Of a stretch of DNA of 64,000 nucleotides, positions 24,671 through 33,548 are shown piece by piece (within the stretch, counting starts at the first letter, position 1; every line of letters starts with the position of its first letter). The DNA lies in contig NZ_JAAQQU010000094.1 in the NCBI RefSeq assembly GCF_011742145.1, forward strand, positions 50,253 through 114,252, written 5' to 3'. The DNA comes from Flavobacterium sp. J49 (lineage in GTDB: Bacteria > Bacteroidota > Bacteroidia > Flavobacteriales > Flavobacteriaceae). A program made the position numbers and the translations under genes. Under the pieces are notes generated by a model. It was not told the origin of the DNA and made no database searches. It saw nothing but the letters and a program-made list of their open reading frames with translations.

Positions 24671-25828
24671 ATGAACTATTTTTCATCCGATTTTAAACTC
24701 GGCATCCTCGGTGGCGGACAATTGGGCAAAATGATTTTGGCCGAAACCCGAAAATTCGATATCCAAACTTACATTTTAGACCCAAGTGAAGCAGCTCCTT
24801 CTCAATTTGGCGCGACACAATTTTTCATCGGCAGTTTGATGGATTTTGATACCGTGTACCAGTTTGGTAAAAGGGTCAATCTGTTAACCATCGAAATCGA
24901 GAATGTGAATTTGGACGCTTTGGATAAATTGGAAGCCGAAGGGTTACCGGTTTTTCCTTCACCCAAAACACTGCGCCTCATTCAAAACAAAGGAAAGCAG
25001 AAAGATTTTTATGTTGAAAACAATATCCCAACTTCACCACACCAACGGCTTGTTGATCTCAACGATTTAAAAAAATCAATCGAAAAAGACGAATTAGATT
25101 TTCCGTTTGTGTGGAAATGTGCCCAATTTGGTTACGACGGCAATGGCGTAAAAATAGTTCGTTCGGCTATTGATTTAGTCAATTTGCCCGATGTAGAATG
25201 CATCGCAGAACAAATGGTACCGTTTAAAAATGAGCTAGCGGTTATTGTTGCCCGTTCGGTTTCCGGTGAAGTAAAAACGTATCCGGTCGTGGAAATGGAA
25301 TTCCATCCCGAAGCCAACCAAGTAGAATATGTCATTTGCCCGGCACGAATTGACGACAAAGTAGCTCAAAAAGCTACCGAAATAGCCTTACAAGTATCAG
25401 AAGCTTTCAATCATGTTGGATTGTTAGCGGTAGAAATGTTCCAAACCTCGGAGGACGAAATTTTAGTCAATGAAGTCGCGCCACGTCCACACAATTCAGG
25501 ACATTACAGCATTGAAGCCAGTTACACTTCGCAATTTGAAAACCATTTGCGTGCCATATTGAATTTACCACTGGGAAATACCGCTAGTAAAGTTGCAGGA
25601 ATTATGGTAAATTTGGTTGGCGAAGAAGGTTTTTCAGGTCAAGTGGTTTACGAAAACATCTCCAACATCATGGCGATTGAAGGCGTAACGCCACACATTT
25701 ACGGCAAACGCGAAACCCGTCCGTTTCGAAAAATGGGGCATGTGACGATTGTCAACGAAAACATGACAGAAGCCAGAAAAATTGCGGAAGAAGTAAAAAA
25801 TAGTATAAGAGTGATCAGTGGTCAGTAA
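24671..25828 (+). CDS. purK: N5-carboxyaminoimidazole ribonucleotide synthase
   Basis: A 385-residue ATP-grasp enzyme that carboxylates AIR to N5-CAIR with ATP and bicarbonate in purine biosynthesis. The N-terminus (LGILGGGQLGKMILAETRKF) is the classic PurK start, and the ATP-grasp core shows FVWKCAQFGYDGNGVKI and NEVAPRPHNSGHYSIEA. It works with PurE, encoded 622 bp downstream after an unrelated membrane gene. The last codons (VISGQ) fall inside a heptad array, so the extreme C-terminus is probably not conserved. Confidence 0.96.
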   Translation: MNYFSSDFKLGILGGGQLGKMILAETRKFDIQTYILDPSEAAPSQFGATQFFIGSLMDFDTVYQFGKRVNLLTIEIENVNLDALDKLEAEGLPVFPSPKTLRLIQNKGKQKDFYVENNIPTSPHQRLVDLNDLKKSIEKDELDFPFVWKCAQFGYDGNGVKIVRSAIDLVNLPDVECIAEQMVPFKNELAVIVARSVSGEVKTYPVVEMEFHPEANQVEYVICPARIDDKVAQKATEIALQVSEAFNHVGLLAVEMFQTSEDEILVNEVAPRPHNSGHYSIEASYTSQFENHLRAILNLPLGNTASKVAGIMVNLVGEEGFSGQVVYENISNIMAIEGVTPHIYGKRETRPFRKMGHVTIVNENMTEARKIAEEVKNSIRVISGQ

Positions 25829-25837
25829 TTAGTGTTC
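25810..25837. repeat. Heptad array overlapping the purK stop
   Basis: AGTGATC AGTGGTC AGTAATT AGTGTTC, period 7. The purK stop codon is inside the third unit. Confidence 0.8.
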
Positions 25838-25853
25838 TGATAACAAAAAATAG

Positions 25854-26453
25854 ATGAAGAAGGTTTTTTATACAATTGTTTTTTTTATTCTGTTTTTTGT
25901 AATTCAGCGGATACCTTATATTTTTGATAATGGAAGAGTCGGTTTTCCTTTTGCAACCCACAAGCATTGGTTTACGACAGAAAGCAACAATCGATGGAAT
26001 ACATCAATTTCTACTACACATATTATTGACCGCCCACAAAACATTTACCTCAATTTTGCTATATACTCAATCATTGTATTTTTGACATATTGCATTTTTG
26101 CAAAGCAAAATCCTTTTAGATTAATAACAAATAAAACAATAGGTGCTGTCAAATCGAAATGGTTTAGAAAAACATTTGAATTACTTGGCTACTCTTTTAT
26201 TATTTTTGCAATAGTCCAATTTTTGCCTTTTAGTTATAACTTTGAAAATGGTATGGCTAAAAAGATAGGTTTTCCAATAGTCGCCTATTACGTATATGAT
26301 GCTGACTGTTATATTGGTAAATTTTTTCATTATGATATTTTAATTGCAAATTTCGTTATTGTAACAATTGCCACATTTTTGATTTATCTCACAATACAAC
26401 TTATTAAATTAATACTAAACAAACTAAAAACTACAAATCATAAACTACAATGA
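25854..26453 (+). CDS. Membrane protein of unknown function between purK and purE
   Basis: A 199-residue protein with four predicted membrane helices: about 4-23 (FYTIVFFILFFVIQRIPYIF), 68-87, 108-130 and 165-190. I do not recognise a family. It is richer in A/T than the pur genes around it. The last residues (KTTNHKLQ) are encoded by a heptad array and look like added sequence. Its stop overlaps the purE start (ATGA), so it may be translationally coupled to purE, but nothing links it to purine synthesis. Confidence 0.7.
   Translation: MKKVFYTIVFFILFFVIQRIPYIFDNGRVGFPFATHKHWFTTESNNRWNTSISTTHIIDRPQNIYLNFAIYSIIVFLTYCIFAKQNPFRLITNKTIGAVKSKWFRKTFELLGYSFIIFAIVQFLPFSYNFENGMAKKIGFPIVAYYVYDADCYIGKFFHYDILIANFVIVTIATFLIYLTIQLIKLILNKLKTTNHKLQ
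26413..26453. repeat. Heptad array ending at the purE start
   Basis: TACTAAA CAAACTA AAAACTA CAAATCA TAAACTA CAATGAG, period 7. It encodes the tail of the membrane protein and contains the purE ATG in the last unit. Confidence 0.75.
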
Positions 26454-26935
26454 GCAAAGTAGCCATAATCATGGGTTCAAAATCAGATTTACCCGTAATG
26501 CAAGAAGCCATCGATATTCTTCAAGGATTTGACATCCCGACTGAAGTCGATATCGTTTCTGCACACCGAACGCCTGAAAAGTTATTCGAGTTCAGTAAAA
26601 ACGCCCACCATCGCGGGATTTCGGTCATTATTGCCGGCGCCGGCGGTGCTGCACATTTACCGGGAATGGTCGCTTCGATGAGCCCACTACCTGTGATTGG
26701 CGTTCCCGTAAAATCGAGCAATTCTATCGACGGTTGGGATTCTGTCCTTTCCATTTTACAAATGCCTGGTGGCGTTCCGGTTGCAACCGTGGCTTTAAAC
26801 GGAGCCAAAAATGCCGGAATTTTAGCCGCACAAATTATAGGAAGTCACGACAAATGTGTCTTGGACAAAATCATTTTTTACAAAGAAAGCTTGAAAGAAG
26901 CGGTGAACAAATCATCGGACGAACTGAAAAAATAA
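26450..26935 (+). CDS. purE: N5-carboxyaminoimidazole ribonucleotide mutase
   Basis: A 161-residue class I PurE that converts N5-CAIR to CAIR. Active-site segments are visible: MGSKSDLPVM (9-18), SAHRTPEKLF (about 42), IAGAGGAAHLPGMVAS, and the LQMPGGVPVATVA substrate loop. Length is standard. It overlaps the preceding membrane gene by 4 nt and is followed by a dispersed palindromic element before the M3 peptidase. Confidence 0.97.
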   Translation: MSKVAIIMGSKSDLPVMQEAIDILQGFDIPTEVDIVSAHRTPEKLFEFSKNAHHRGISVIIAGAGGAAHLPGMVASMSPLPVIGVPVKSSNSIDGWDSVLSILQMPGGVPVATVALNGAKNAGILAAQIIGSHDKCVLDKIIFYKESLKEAVNKSSDELKK

Positions 26936-26944
26936 TAGCTTTAT

Positions 26945-27006
26945 TTGGAGCTGTTTCCCGCTTTCCGCTGTATCTCTTCGAGGATACTTGCTGCAATCGG
27001 GGCTAT
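26945..27006 (+). repeat. Dispersed extragenic palindromic element, copy 1
   Basis: The stretch beginning GGAGCTGTTTCCCGCTTTCC and ending GCTGCAATCGGGGCT fills the purE to M3 peptidase spacer. A divergent copy lies on the minus strand at 29160-29217 (GGGCTTTCCACTCCAATCTT ... GGATTTCCACTGCA). The shared pattern is GCTTTCCRCT, ATCT, a small hairpin, GGAT and CTGCA. From memory, similar elements are common in Flavobacterium spacers; I could not search. Confidence 0.55.
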
Positions 27007-27028
27007 AAAAACATTTAGAATATACCAC

Positions 27029-29053
27029 ATGAAAATCTTAACCGAAACATTTACCACCAAACACAATACGGCACCGTTTTCGCAAATCAAAATCGAAGAT
27101 TACCAACCTGCTTTTGAAGCCAACATTACCAAAGCCAGAGCCGAAATCGATGCCATAACCCACAATCCGGAAGCTCCAACTTTTGAAAACACTATTGAAG
27201 CTTTAGATTTTTCGGGACAAGAATTGGACAGATTGTCGTCTATTTTCTTCAATTTAAATTCGGCGGAAACTTGTGACGAAATGCAAAAAATTGCGCAAGA
27301 GGTTTCGCCTTTATTGACTGCTTTCGGTAACGACATCACCTTAAATGAGGATTTATTCAAAAGAGTCAAAGCCGTTTATGAGCAAAAAGACAGCTTAACA
27401 CTAACACCGGAACAAGCCACTTTACTCGACAAAAAATACAAAAGTTTTGCCCGAAACGGCGCCTTACTTTCCGAAGATAAAAAAGAACTTTTGCGCGAAA
27501 TTGATAAAGTTTTGGCCAAACTGAAACTTACTTTCGGAGAAAATGTTTTGGCGGAAACCAACAGTTATAAATTACACATCGCCAACGAAGCCGATTTAAA
27601 AGGACTACCCGATGGCGCTAAAGAAATGGCGCGTTCTTTAGCCAAATCCGATGATTTAGACGGTTGGTTATTTACTTTAGATTTCCCAAGCTATTTACCA
27701 TTTGTAACCTATGTCGATAACCGTGAATTGCGTAAAGAAATGGCGATAGCCGCGGGCAAAAAAGCATTTCAGGAAAACGATTACGACAATCAGGAAAATG
27801 TGAAGAACATCGTGAAATTGCGTCACGAACGAGCTCAACTCCTGGGCTATAAATCGCATGCGCATTTTGTTTTGGAAGAACGCATGGCGCAAAATCCCGA
27901 GAAAGTGCAATCGTTTTTGAATGATTTATTGGAAAAAGCCAAACCGGCAGCTCAAAAAGAGTTTGCCGAACTGACCGCTTTCGCTAAAGAACTCGACGGA
28001 TTAGAAAACCTTGAAAAATGGGACGGCGCATACTATTCTGAAAAATTGAAGCAAAAATTATTCAGTTTGGATGATGAGATTTTAAAGCCTTATTTCCAAT
28101 TGGAAAATGTTTTAAATGGTGCATTTACCGTAGCTGAAAAACTATTCGGTATTACATTCAAAGAAGTATTCGATATCGAAAAATACCATGACGATGTACA
28201 AACTTTTGAAGTGTTAGACTTTGAAGGAAAATTAGTTGCTGTCTTTTACTCCGACTTCTTCCCGAGAAAGGGCAAACGCAACGGCGCTTGGATGACTTCG
28301 TTCAAACCACAATATATTAAAGGAGGCGTAAACGAAAGACCACATGTTTCTATCGTGTGCAATTTTACACCACCAACCGAAACCAAACCTTCACTCCTAA
28401 CCTTTAACGAAGTAACAACTTTGTTCCATGAATTCGGACACGCGTTACACGGCATGTTGGCCAACACGACGTATCCGAGTTTATCGGGCACTTCAGTGTA
28501 TTGGGATTTTGTGGAATTGCCAAGTCAAGTGATGGAAAACTGGTGTTACGAACCTGAAGCTTTGGCGTTGTTTGCCAAACATTATCAAACGGGAGAAATC
28601 ATTCCGCAACAATATGTGGATAAAATCAAAGAGAGCGCCAGTTTCTTAGAAGGTATGGCGACTTTACGTCAATTGAGTTTTGGGATTTTGGATATGGCTT
28701 ATCACGCCAAACCGCAAACCATTGACAACATAAAAGCTTTTGAAAAAGCTGTCATGGATCATACAACATTATATCCGGATGTGGCTGAAAATTGCATGAG
28801 TGTTTCGTTTTCGCATATTTTCCAAGGTGGTTATTCTTCGGGGTATTACAGTTACAAATGGGCGGAAGTTTTGGATGCTGATGCTTTTGCGTATTTCCAA
28901 GAGAATGGTATTTTCAATACCGATGTCGCCACCAAATTCAAAGACCATGTACTTTCTAAAGGCGGCACCGAATTGCCGATGGAATTGTACAAACGTTTCC
29001 GCGGTCAAGAACCGAAGCCGGAAGCTTTGTTGAAAAGAGCAGGATTGATTTAG
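27029..29053 (+). CDS. M3 family metallopeptidase (Dcp/oligopeptidase A-like)
   Basis: A 674-residue zinc peptidase. The zinc motif is FHEFGHALHG (His467, Glu468, His471), followed by the M3 segment YWDFVELPSQVMENW that carries the downstream glutamate region. M3 enzymes degrade short peptides in the cytoplasm or periplasm; peptidyl-dipeptidase Dcp is the closest type by length and by the FEQTIEAL-like N-terminus (FENTIEALDFSG). I place the start at 27029 (MKILTETFTTKHNTAPF): an upstream in-frame ATG at 26945 would add 28 residues read from a dispersed palindromic element. No signal peptide is seen. Confidence 0.92.
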   Translation: MKILTETFTTKHNTAPFSQIKIEDYQPAFEANITKARAEIDAITHNPEAPTFENTIEALDFSGQELDRLSSIFFNLNSAETCDEMQKIAQEVSPLLTAFGNDITLNEDLFKRVKAVYEQKDSLTLTPEQATLLDKKYKSFARNGALLSEDKKELLREIDKVLAKLKLTFGENVLAETNSYKLHIANEADLKGLPDGAKEMARSLAKSDDLDGWLFTLDFPSYLPFVTYVDNRELRKEMAIAAGKKAFQENDYDNQENVKNIVKLRHERAQLLGYKSHAHFVLEERMAQNPEKVQSFLNDLLEKAKPAAQKEFAELTAFAKELDGLENLEKWDGAYYSEKLKQKLFSLDDEILKPYFQLENVLNGAFTVAEKLFGITFKEVFDIEKYHDDVQTFEVLDFEGKLVAVFYSDFFPRKGKRNGAWMTSFKPQYIKGGVNERPHVSIVCNFTPPTETKPSLLTFNEVTTLFHEFGHALHGMLANTTYPSLSGTSVYWDFVELPSQVMENWCYEPEALALFAKHYQTGEIIPQQYVDKIKESASFLEGMATLRQLSFGILDMAYHAKPQTIDNIKAFEKAVMDHTTLYPDVAENCMSVSFSHIFQGGYSSGYYSYKWAEVLDADAFAYFQENGIFNTDVATKFKDHVLSKGGTELPMELYKRFRGQEPKPEALLKRAGLI

Positions 29054-29087
29054 ATGGTTAGACTACTTAGATTGTTAGATAATTAGA
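29050..29087. repeat. Octad-spaced array after the M3 peptidase
   Basis: TTAGA recurs at 29050, 29058, 29067, 29075 and 29083, a spacing of 8, 9, 8 and 8. It overlaps the stop codon region and leads into the terminator. Confidence 0.6.
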
Positions 29088-29115
29088 AACCGAAGTTAAT
29101 GCTTCGGTTTTTTTA
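29087..29115 (+). terminator. Terminator of the M3 peptidase gene
   Basis: AAACCGAAG-ttaatg-CTTCGGTTTTTTT forms a 9-bp stem with a T-tract. Confidence 0.85.
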
Positions 29116-29137
29116 TGCATAGAAGTTTGCGTTAGGG

Positions 29138-29217
29138 ATTCCTTCGGCAGTCGCTTCGCTCGTGTGCAGTGGAAATCCTTTTTCTTGAAAAAGATTGGAG
29201 TGGAAAGCCCGACCCAA
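29138..29217. repeat. Composite dispersed palindromic elements
   Basis: 29141-29166 (CCTTCGGCAGTCGCTTCGCT then CGTGTG) recurs at 63734-63759 with one change. The remainder, 29166-29217, is a minus-strand copy of the element at 26945 and contains the hairpin AATCcTTTTT-cttg-AAAAAGATT. No gene is present in this spacer. Confidence 0.65.
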
Positions 29218-29246
29218 AGGGGAAGGCCCAAATTCTATTAAAAACA

Positions 29247-29273
29247 AAAAAGCCACCTTGCGGTGGCTTTCTC
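29247..29273 (-). terminator. Terminator of the following T9SS gene
   Basis: On the minus strand AAAGCCACC-gcaa-GGTGGCTTTTTTG is a 9-bp stem with a T-tract, 20 nt past the stop. Confidence 0.85.
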
Positions 29274-29291
29274 TATAATGATAAACTAGAT

Positions 29292-32200
29292 TTAGTTTTT
29301 AATTACTTTGATGGTTCTTGAAGCGTTTTCGGCCTGTACTTTTACAAAGTAAGTTCCACCGGCTAATGGCGACATGTCCACAGTAGTGCTGATAGCGTTG
29401 ACATTTTTAGCAGTGATTTTTTGACCCACCAAGTTGTATACTTCAATTGAAGTAATGGTAGCTGTGTATTCTACATTTAACAAATTGCTTGTTGGGTTTG
29501 GATACAATTTCAATCCGGCTAAATCAAAAGAAGCATTACCTAAAGTTACGGTAACCGTTACGGCAAACGGTAAACTTCTACAGCCTTCTGCTGAAGTATT
29601 TACTGCATAGTAAGTAGCCCCACTAACCAATTGGGTTGATAACGCTAAAGGATTGATATCGTCAATCGCATCGTCTTCGGAAGCATACCAAGCTACATCA
29701 GTTCCTGTAGCCACTAAATCGGCCACAGTAGCATCGGCTGCGTCAGATACTTCAAAAACCTGAACAGCATCCCCTGAAGGAATTGGTGCCAGGTTAACCG
29801 TGATTCCAATGTTCGTTTCAGCATAACAACCTGTGGCAGGATTAGTTCCTCTTACGGTGTAAGTCGTTGAAGTGGCTGGAGCCACTAAAACAGTGTTACC
29901 GGTTAAGGCACCCGGATTCCATGTCCAATCTAAACCTCCTGCACCAATGCTTCCTACTTGACCTCCTAAAACAACATTCAAACGTTGTAAAGAAGTTGTT
30001 GGCGTTACCGTTCCGGCGCTAACCATATTTTGAATAGGATTAGTAGCAAAGGTTGTACTGGTAATTGCTGAAAGAGTCATGTTAGCGGTAGTAGCAGTAT
30101 AGTAAGTAATGGCATTGTTGATACTATCTGCTCCATTTTGTCTGATGTCAACAATGATATTAGAAACACCATCCCAAAGATAAGGCGTTGTAAAAGTAAT
30201 GGTGTTAGCTCCTATGGCATGAGTATAAGTAGCCGGACCATAAACCGTAGTCAATCCGGTTGTAACGAAAGTAGCCAAAGTAGTGTTGGTTGTATTTCCG
30301 ATTCTAACTGAGAAATTAGTTACGTTAGCACCATCTCCTAAGGTAGTAATATTATAAGTAATTGAGTTAATATTTCCAGGTTTCAAACCAGCTGCTTGAA
30401 GTTCAGCCGCTGTAAATATGGTTTGGTTCCAATATTGAGCCCAACGGTTACAGAATGCAGTCGGTTGATTGGTTGCACTTGTTAGTGTAGTAGCAGTTCC
30501 AATAGTTACATTCCCCGGAGCCGTAGTTTCAGTCACAGCAGTTAAAGTAGTGGAATACCCTTCACAGATGGTTTCGTTAGTTGCTGAAGCATTTACAGTA
30601 GGATTAGAATTTATATTAACGGTCAAGTTAGTTGTAGTCTGACACAAAGAACCTGAAGATTGAGAAGCCGTTAAAGTGTAGGCTGTAGTAGTTGATGGAT
30701 TGAATACCCAACCGTTTACCGCATCTCCTGTTACATTGGTAGCCGGAGACCATACATAAGAATCATAATCTGTTGCGCCGGTAACAATAGTTACCGCAGA
30801 AGTTGATTGTCCTGAACAAACTGCAGCTGTACTGTTAGTACTTAAAGCTAAAGCTGGTGGAGTTGTAACGGAAGCCACAACTTCTGTTCTTGCCGATACA
30901 CAAGGTGATTTGTATTTCACATCATAGAAATAATAGTAATTGGCAGTAGTGGTTCCTCCCCATTCAGAAGCAGTAATGTTTAAACCTCCGTCTGTTCCAT
31001 TGTACGGAAAAGTAACTCCTGAGTTATCACGAATTAAATTAACTCCTGAATAGGCTTTAACCAAAATTCTGTAACCTGTTCCAGCCGGCACAGTGAAGTT
31101 TAAAGGAATGATGTTTGGTGTTGTTGTTCCTCCTGCTACAACTGCGATATCGCCTGTTGCATACAATTCTGTCAAAGCGGCATTGGTGACTTTTATATTA
31201 ATTGTTCCTGCAGAAGTAGAGTAAACAGATACACTTTGCAATTCAACCGGCGCTGTGGCGTTGAAAACAATACCCCAGTTGTTTGTAGTTGAAGTTGTAG
31301 CCGCCGCTGCCGGAGCCGATTTTCCAGAAGTTTGTGTTGAACCTGCTACACTAGCTTCTACCCAATAAGAAGTAGTTGTGTTGATCGTTGGAGTCGTATA
31401 GTTGGCACCCGTAACCAAAGCATTCCCTCCGGTTTGAGCGGCGTACCATTTGATATTTCCTTCACTGGCAGTAGCCGATAAATTTACAGTTCCTTGACCG
31501 CAAACAGCGCCAGGTGTTGTTCCTGTAATTGATGGAGGATTACATGGTGTTGCAAAACTTACCGGTGTCAAAGTCCAATCGCTTGTGATTCCGGAACCAC
31601 AATTTCCTCTTACCCACACAAAATATGTAGTACTTGGTGTTAATGATGATAAAGTAGCTGTTAAAACACCCGCTACAACACTACCTGAAGGAGTAGTCCC
31701 TGCTGTTGGGGCAGTATTGTTGGTTGCATAATAATACTGATAACCGTCACTTGGATTTGATAATGAAGCTGTCCAATTTAAAGTAGCGGTGAAAGCTGTA
31801 TTCGCCGCAGCTGTAACTCCTGATGGAGCCAAACAAGCCGGCTGTGGTATTACAGTAAGTTTGTAATCTTCTGCTTCTGTTCTGGCATTGGCATTTGAAC
31901 AAGCATCCGGAGTAATCGAATTATAGTCGATTCTGATTCTCATTCTGTAATCTCCCAAAGCCGTTCCGTTTGGCACTACAAAACTACCGGTTTGGTTGAA
32001 ACCGAAAGCCGTAGTAACAAATACTCTTTCAGTTGCATTGTCAAAGATTAAATCATTATTCCAATCAACCCAAATAGCGGTTCCCACAGAACCACCTACG
32101 ATATCTGAAGCAAAATTAACAGTTCCTGTAGCGTATTGACTTACAGCTGTCGTGTTGAAATTATTTTGGTATCCACCAGTAGTGTAACCTGAAGCTAAAT

Positions 32201-33281
32201 TTGATATATTGGTTGATCCACCGGTAGTGGAAAAGTTATTGATATATGTAGCTGTTGAAGTGGAAGACGGTACACAATATCCCGTATAAAAACTTCCACT
32301 GCTCCAAGAGCCAAAATCATTTGAGCCGCAATTTGACCTTACATAATAAGTGTAGGTAGTATTGGCTGTCAATCCTGTCAATGGCAATGAAACTCCGGTT
32401 GTAGTTCCGCTAGTAAACAAACCTGTAGCACCACTTCCTACTGCGCCACTGGTTCTAACTTCATAATCATATCCGCTTGCCGGTGCAGGAACAGCTGCAG
32501 TCCAACCAACAGTAGCGGTTGTACTAGAAAATGCAGAGGTTACTAGTGCTGTAGGGCCTGTACAAGTATAGGCTACAAGTGATATGTTATCAACGGAAGC
32601 TGGTGGATTAGTACCTCCTGAACCATCATTTTTCCATACAAAAACCAAACGTTTTGTACTACCCGACACATAAGTTGATTGCGCTGTCGTGAAGCTATAG
32701 GTAACATTTGTTGTTGAAGTTGGAGTACTAGTACCATTTCTTTGTAACAAATAATAACCCGTAGTTCCATTAGTATAGCCTGTCCATGTGGTATTAGTTG
32801 TATTTGTTCCGGTTGGTCCTGAAATCATAGGAGTAATTGAGGTATCTACAACATAAACCAACAAATTATCATAATTACCATCATTTCCATTAGCCCTCCA
32901 ATCAAAGCTTAAAGTTACTGCATTGGTATTTGCCGGAAAGGTAACATCTCTGTAAAAAAACGAACGGTTGGCAATATTGTTGGTATAAGCCCAAGATGTT
33001 CCGCTGTCATTAGAAACATAAGCACCTCTGTCTCCTGAAAACCAAGCCGGTGTTGCTCCTAAATTCCATGTATTTGTTGCAGCATTGACGGTAGTCCAAC
33101 CGTTGTCCACAAAAGTAGTCCCGTTTTCAAAACCGCCTTCTGCAGTAGGATTGATAAGGACTGTTTGCCCGGTCACAAATTGCCCTAAAAAGAGGACAAA
33201 AAGGAATAAAAAAGTACAATTGTTTTTCGATTTCGTAGGATTAAGCAATCGAAAACAATTGAAAAAAGTAATTTTTTTCAT
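29292..33281 (-). CDS. Large secreted T9SS protein with FN3 and GEVED domains
   Basis: A 1329-residue exported protein. I choose ATG 33281 rather than the in-frame ATG at 33332 because a consensus -7 box at 33308-33315 places transcription start downstream of the latter. The signal peptide ends near residue 38 (FVTG/QTV). Next comes a jelly-roll domain (about 40-235), then FN3-like units, a GEVED domain (about 330-478, core AIWVDWNNDLIF, end AEAEDYKLTV-like), further FN3 and Ig-like units, and a classical T9SS type A domain at the end (LKLYPNPTSNLLNVEY ... GTYFVKV ... IKVIKN). It is probably a surface adhesin; the ligand is unknown. Confidence 0.88.
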   Translation of the reverse strand: MKKITFFNCFRLLNPTKSKNNCTFLFLFVLFLGQFVTGQTVLINPTAEGGFENGTTFVDNGWTTVNAATNTWNLGATPAWFSGDRGAYVSNDSGTSWAYTNNIANRSFFYRDVTFPANTNAVTLSFDWRANGNDGNYDNLLVYVVDTSITPMISGPTGTNTTNTTWTGYTNGTTGYYLLQRNGTSTPTSTTNVTYSFTTAQSTYVSGSTKRLVFVWKNDGSGGTNPPASVDNISLVAYTCTGPTALVTSAFSSTTATVGWTAAVPAPASGYDYEVRTSGAVGSGATGLFTSGTTTGVSLPLTGLTANTTYTYYVRSNCGSNDFGSWSSGSFYTGYCVPSSTSTATYINNFSTTGGSTNISNLASGYTTGGYQNNFNTTAVSQYATGTVNFASDIVGGSVGTAIWVDWNNDLIFDNATERVFVTTAFGFNQTGSFVVPNGTALGDYRMRIRIDYNSITPDACSNANARTEAEDYKLTVIPQPACLAPSGVTAAANTAFTATLNWTASLSNPSDGYQYYYATNNTAPTAGTTPSGSVVAGVLTATLSSLTPSTTYFVWVRGNCGSGITSDWTLTPVSFATPCNPPSITGTTPGAVCGQGTVNLSATASEGNIKWYAAQTGGNALVTGANYTTPTINTTTSYWVEASVAGSTQTSGKSAPAAAATTSTTNNWGIVFNATAPVELQSVSVYSTSAGTINIKVTNAALTELYATGDIAVVAGGTTTPNIIPLNFTVPAGTGYRILVKAYSGVNLIRDNSGVTFPYNGTDGGLNITASEWGGTTTANYYYFYDVKYKSPCVSARTEVVASVTTPPALALSTNSTAAVCSGQSTSAVTIVTGATDYDSYVWSPATNVTGDAVNGWVFNPSTTTAYTLTASQSSGSLCQTTTNLTVNINSNPTVNASATNETICEGYSTTLTAVTETTAPGNVTIGTATTLTSATNQPTAFCNRWAQYWNQTIFTAAELQAAGLKPGNINSITYNITTLGDGANVTNFSVRIGNTTNTTLATFVTTGLTTVYGPATYTHAIGANTITFTTPYLWDGVSNIIVDIRQNGADSINNAITYYTATTANMTLSAITSTTFATNPIQNMVSAGTVTPTTSLQRLNVVLGGQVGSIGAGGLDWTWNPGALTGNTVLVAPATSTTYTVRGTNPATGCYAETNIGITVNLAPIPSGDAVQVFEVSDAADATVADLVATGTDVAWYASEDDAIDDINPLALSTQLVSGATYYAVNTSAEGCRSLPFAVTVTVTLGNASFDLAGLKLYPNPTSNLLNVEYTATITSIEVYNLVGQKITAKNVNAISTTVDMSPLAGGTYFVKVQAENASRTIKVIKN

Positions 33282-33307
33282 CTGTAAAAAAGATTTGGTT
33301 AATAAAA

Positions 33308-33315
33308 CAAAATTA
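33308..33315 (-). promoter_or_regulatory. Promoter -7 element of the T9SS gene
   Basis: TAATTTTG on the minus strand fits TAnnTTTG and decides the start codon choice for the gene at 29292-33281. Confidence 0.6.
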
Positions 33316-33499
33316 GATTCTTTTATTAGCATTGAAAATCATTATAAATGATTTAACGATAACAACAATTTTTTATTAAAGAAATAACTTTTTTAACATT
33401 TATTTTTTCTTAAATAAGTTAATTTATTTTCACAAAATGCAATTCTATTCAAAATTTTATTAGGTAAAAAATTACGCCCCGCTATGATTTTTTTTAAAT

Positions 33500-33544
33500 A
33501 CTTTCATTTTTTTTTGAAAGTTTAAAAACTTTTATTTACCTTTG
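33500..33544 (+). promoter_or_regulatory. Promoter with palindromic operator of the GbsR-type regulator
   Basis: ACTTTCA (33500-33506), eight T and TGAAAGT (33515-33521) form a perfect 7-bp dyad. TTG at 33514-33516, 20 nt and TACCTTTG (33537-33544) form a full Bacteroidota promoter. The dyad therefore covers the -33 element, as expected for repression. The ATG follows the -7 box by only 4 nt. The same dyad recurs at 34070. Confidence 0.7.
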
Positions 33545-33548
33545 GGTT

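Noticed and set aside
26945..27028. N-terminal extension of the M3 peptidase
   Set aside because: The 28 residues are read from a dispersed extragenic element and do not resemble the family start.
33282..33332. Upstream ATG of the T9SS gene at 33332
   Set aside because: The consensus -7 box at 33308-33315 would place it upstream of the transcription start, and the signal peptide is better formed from 33281.
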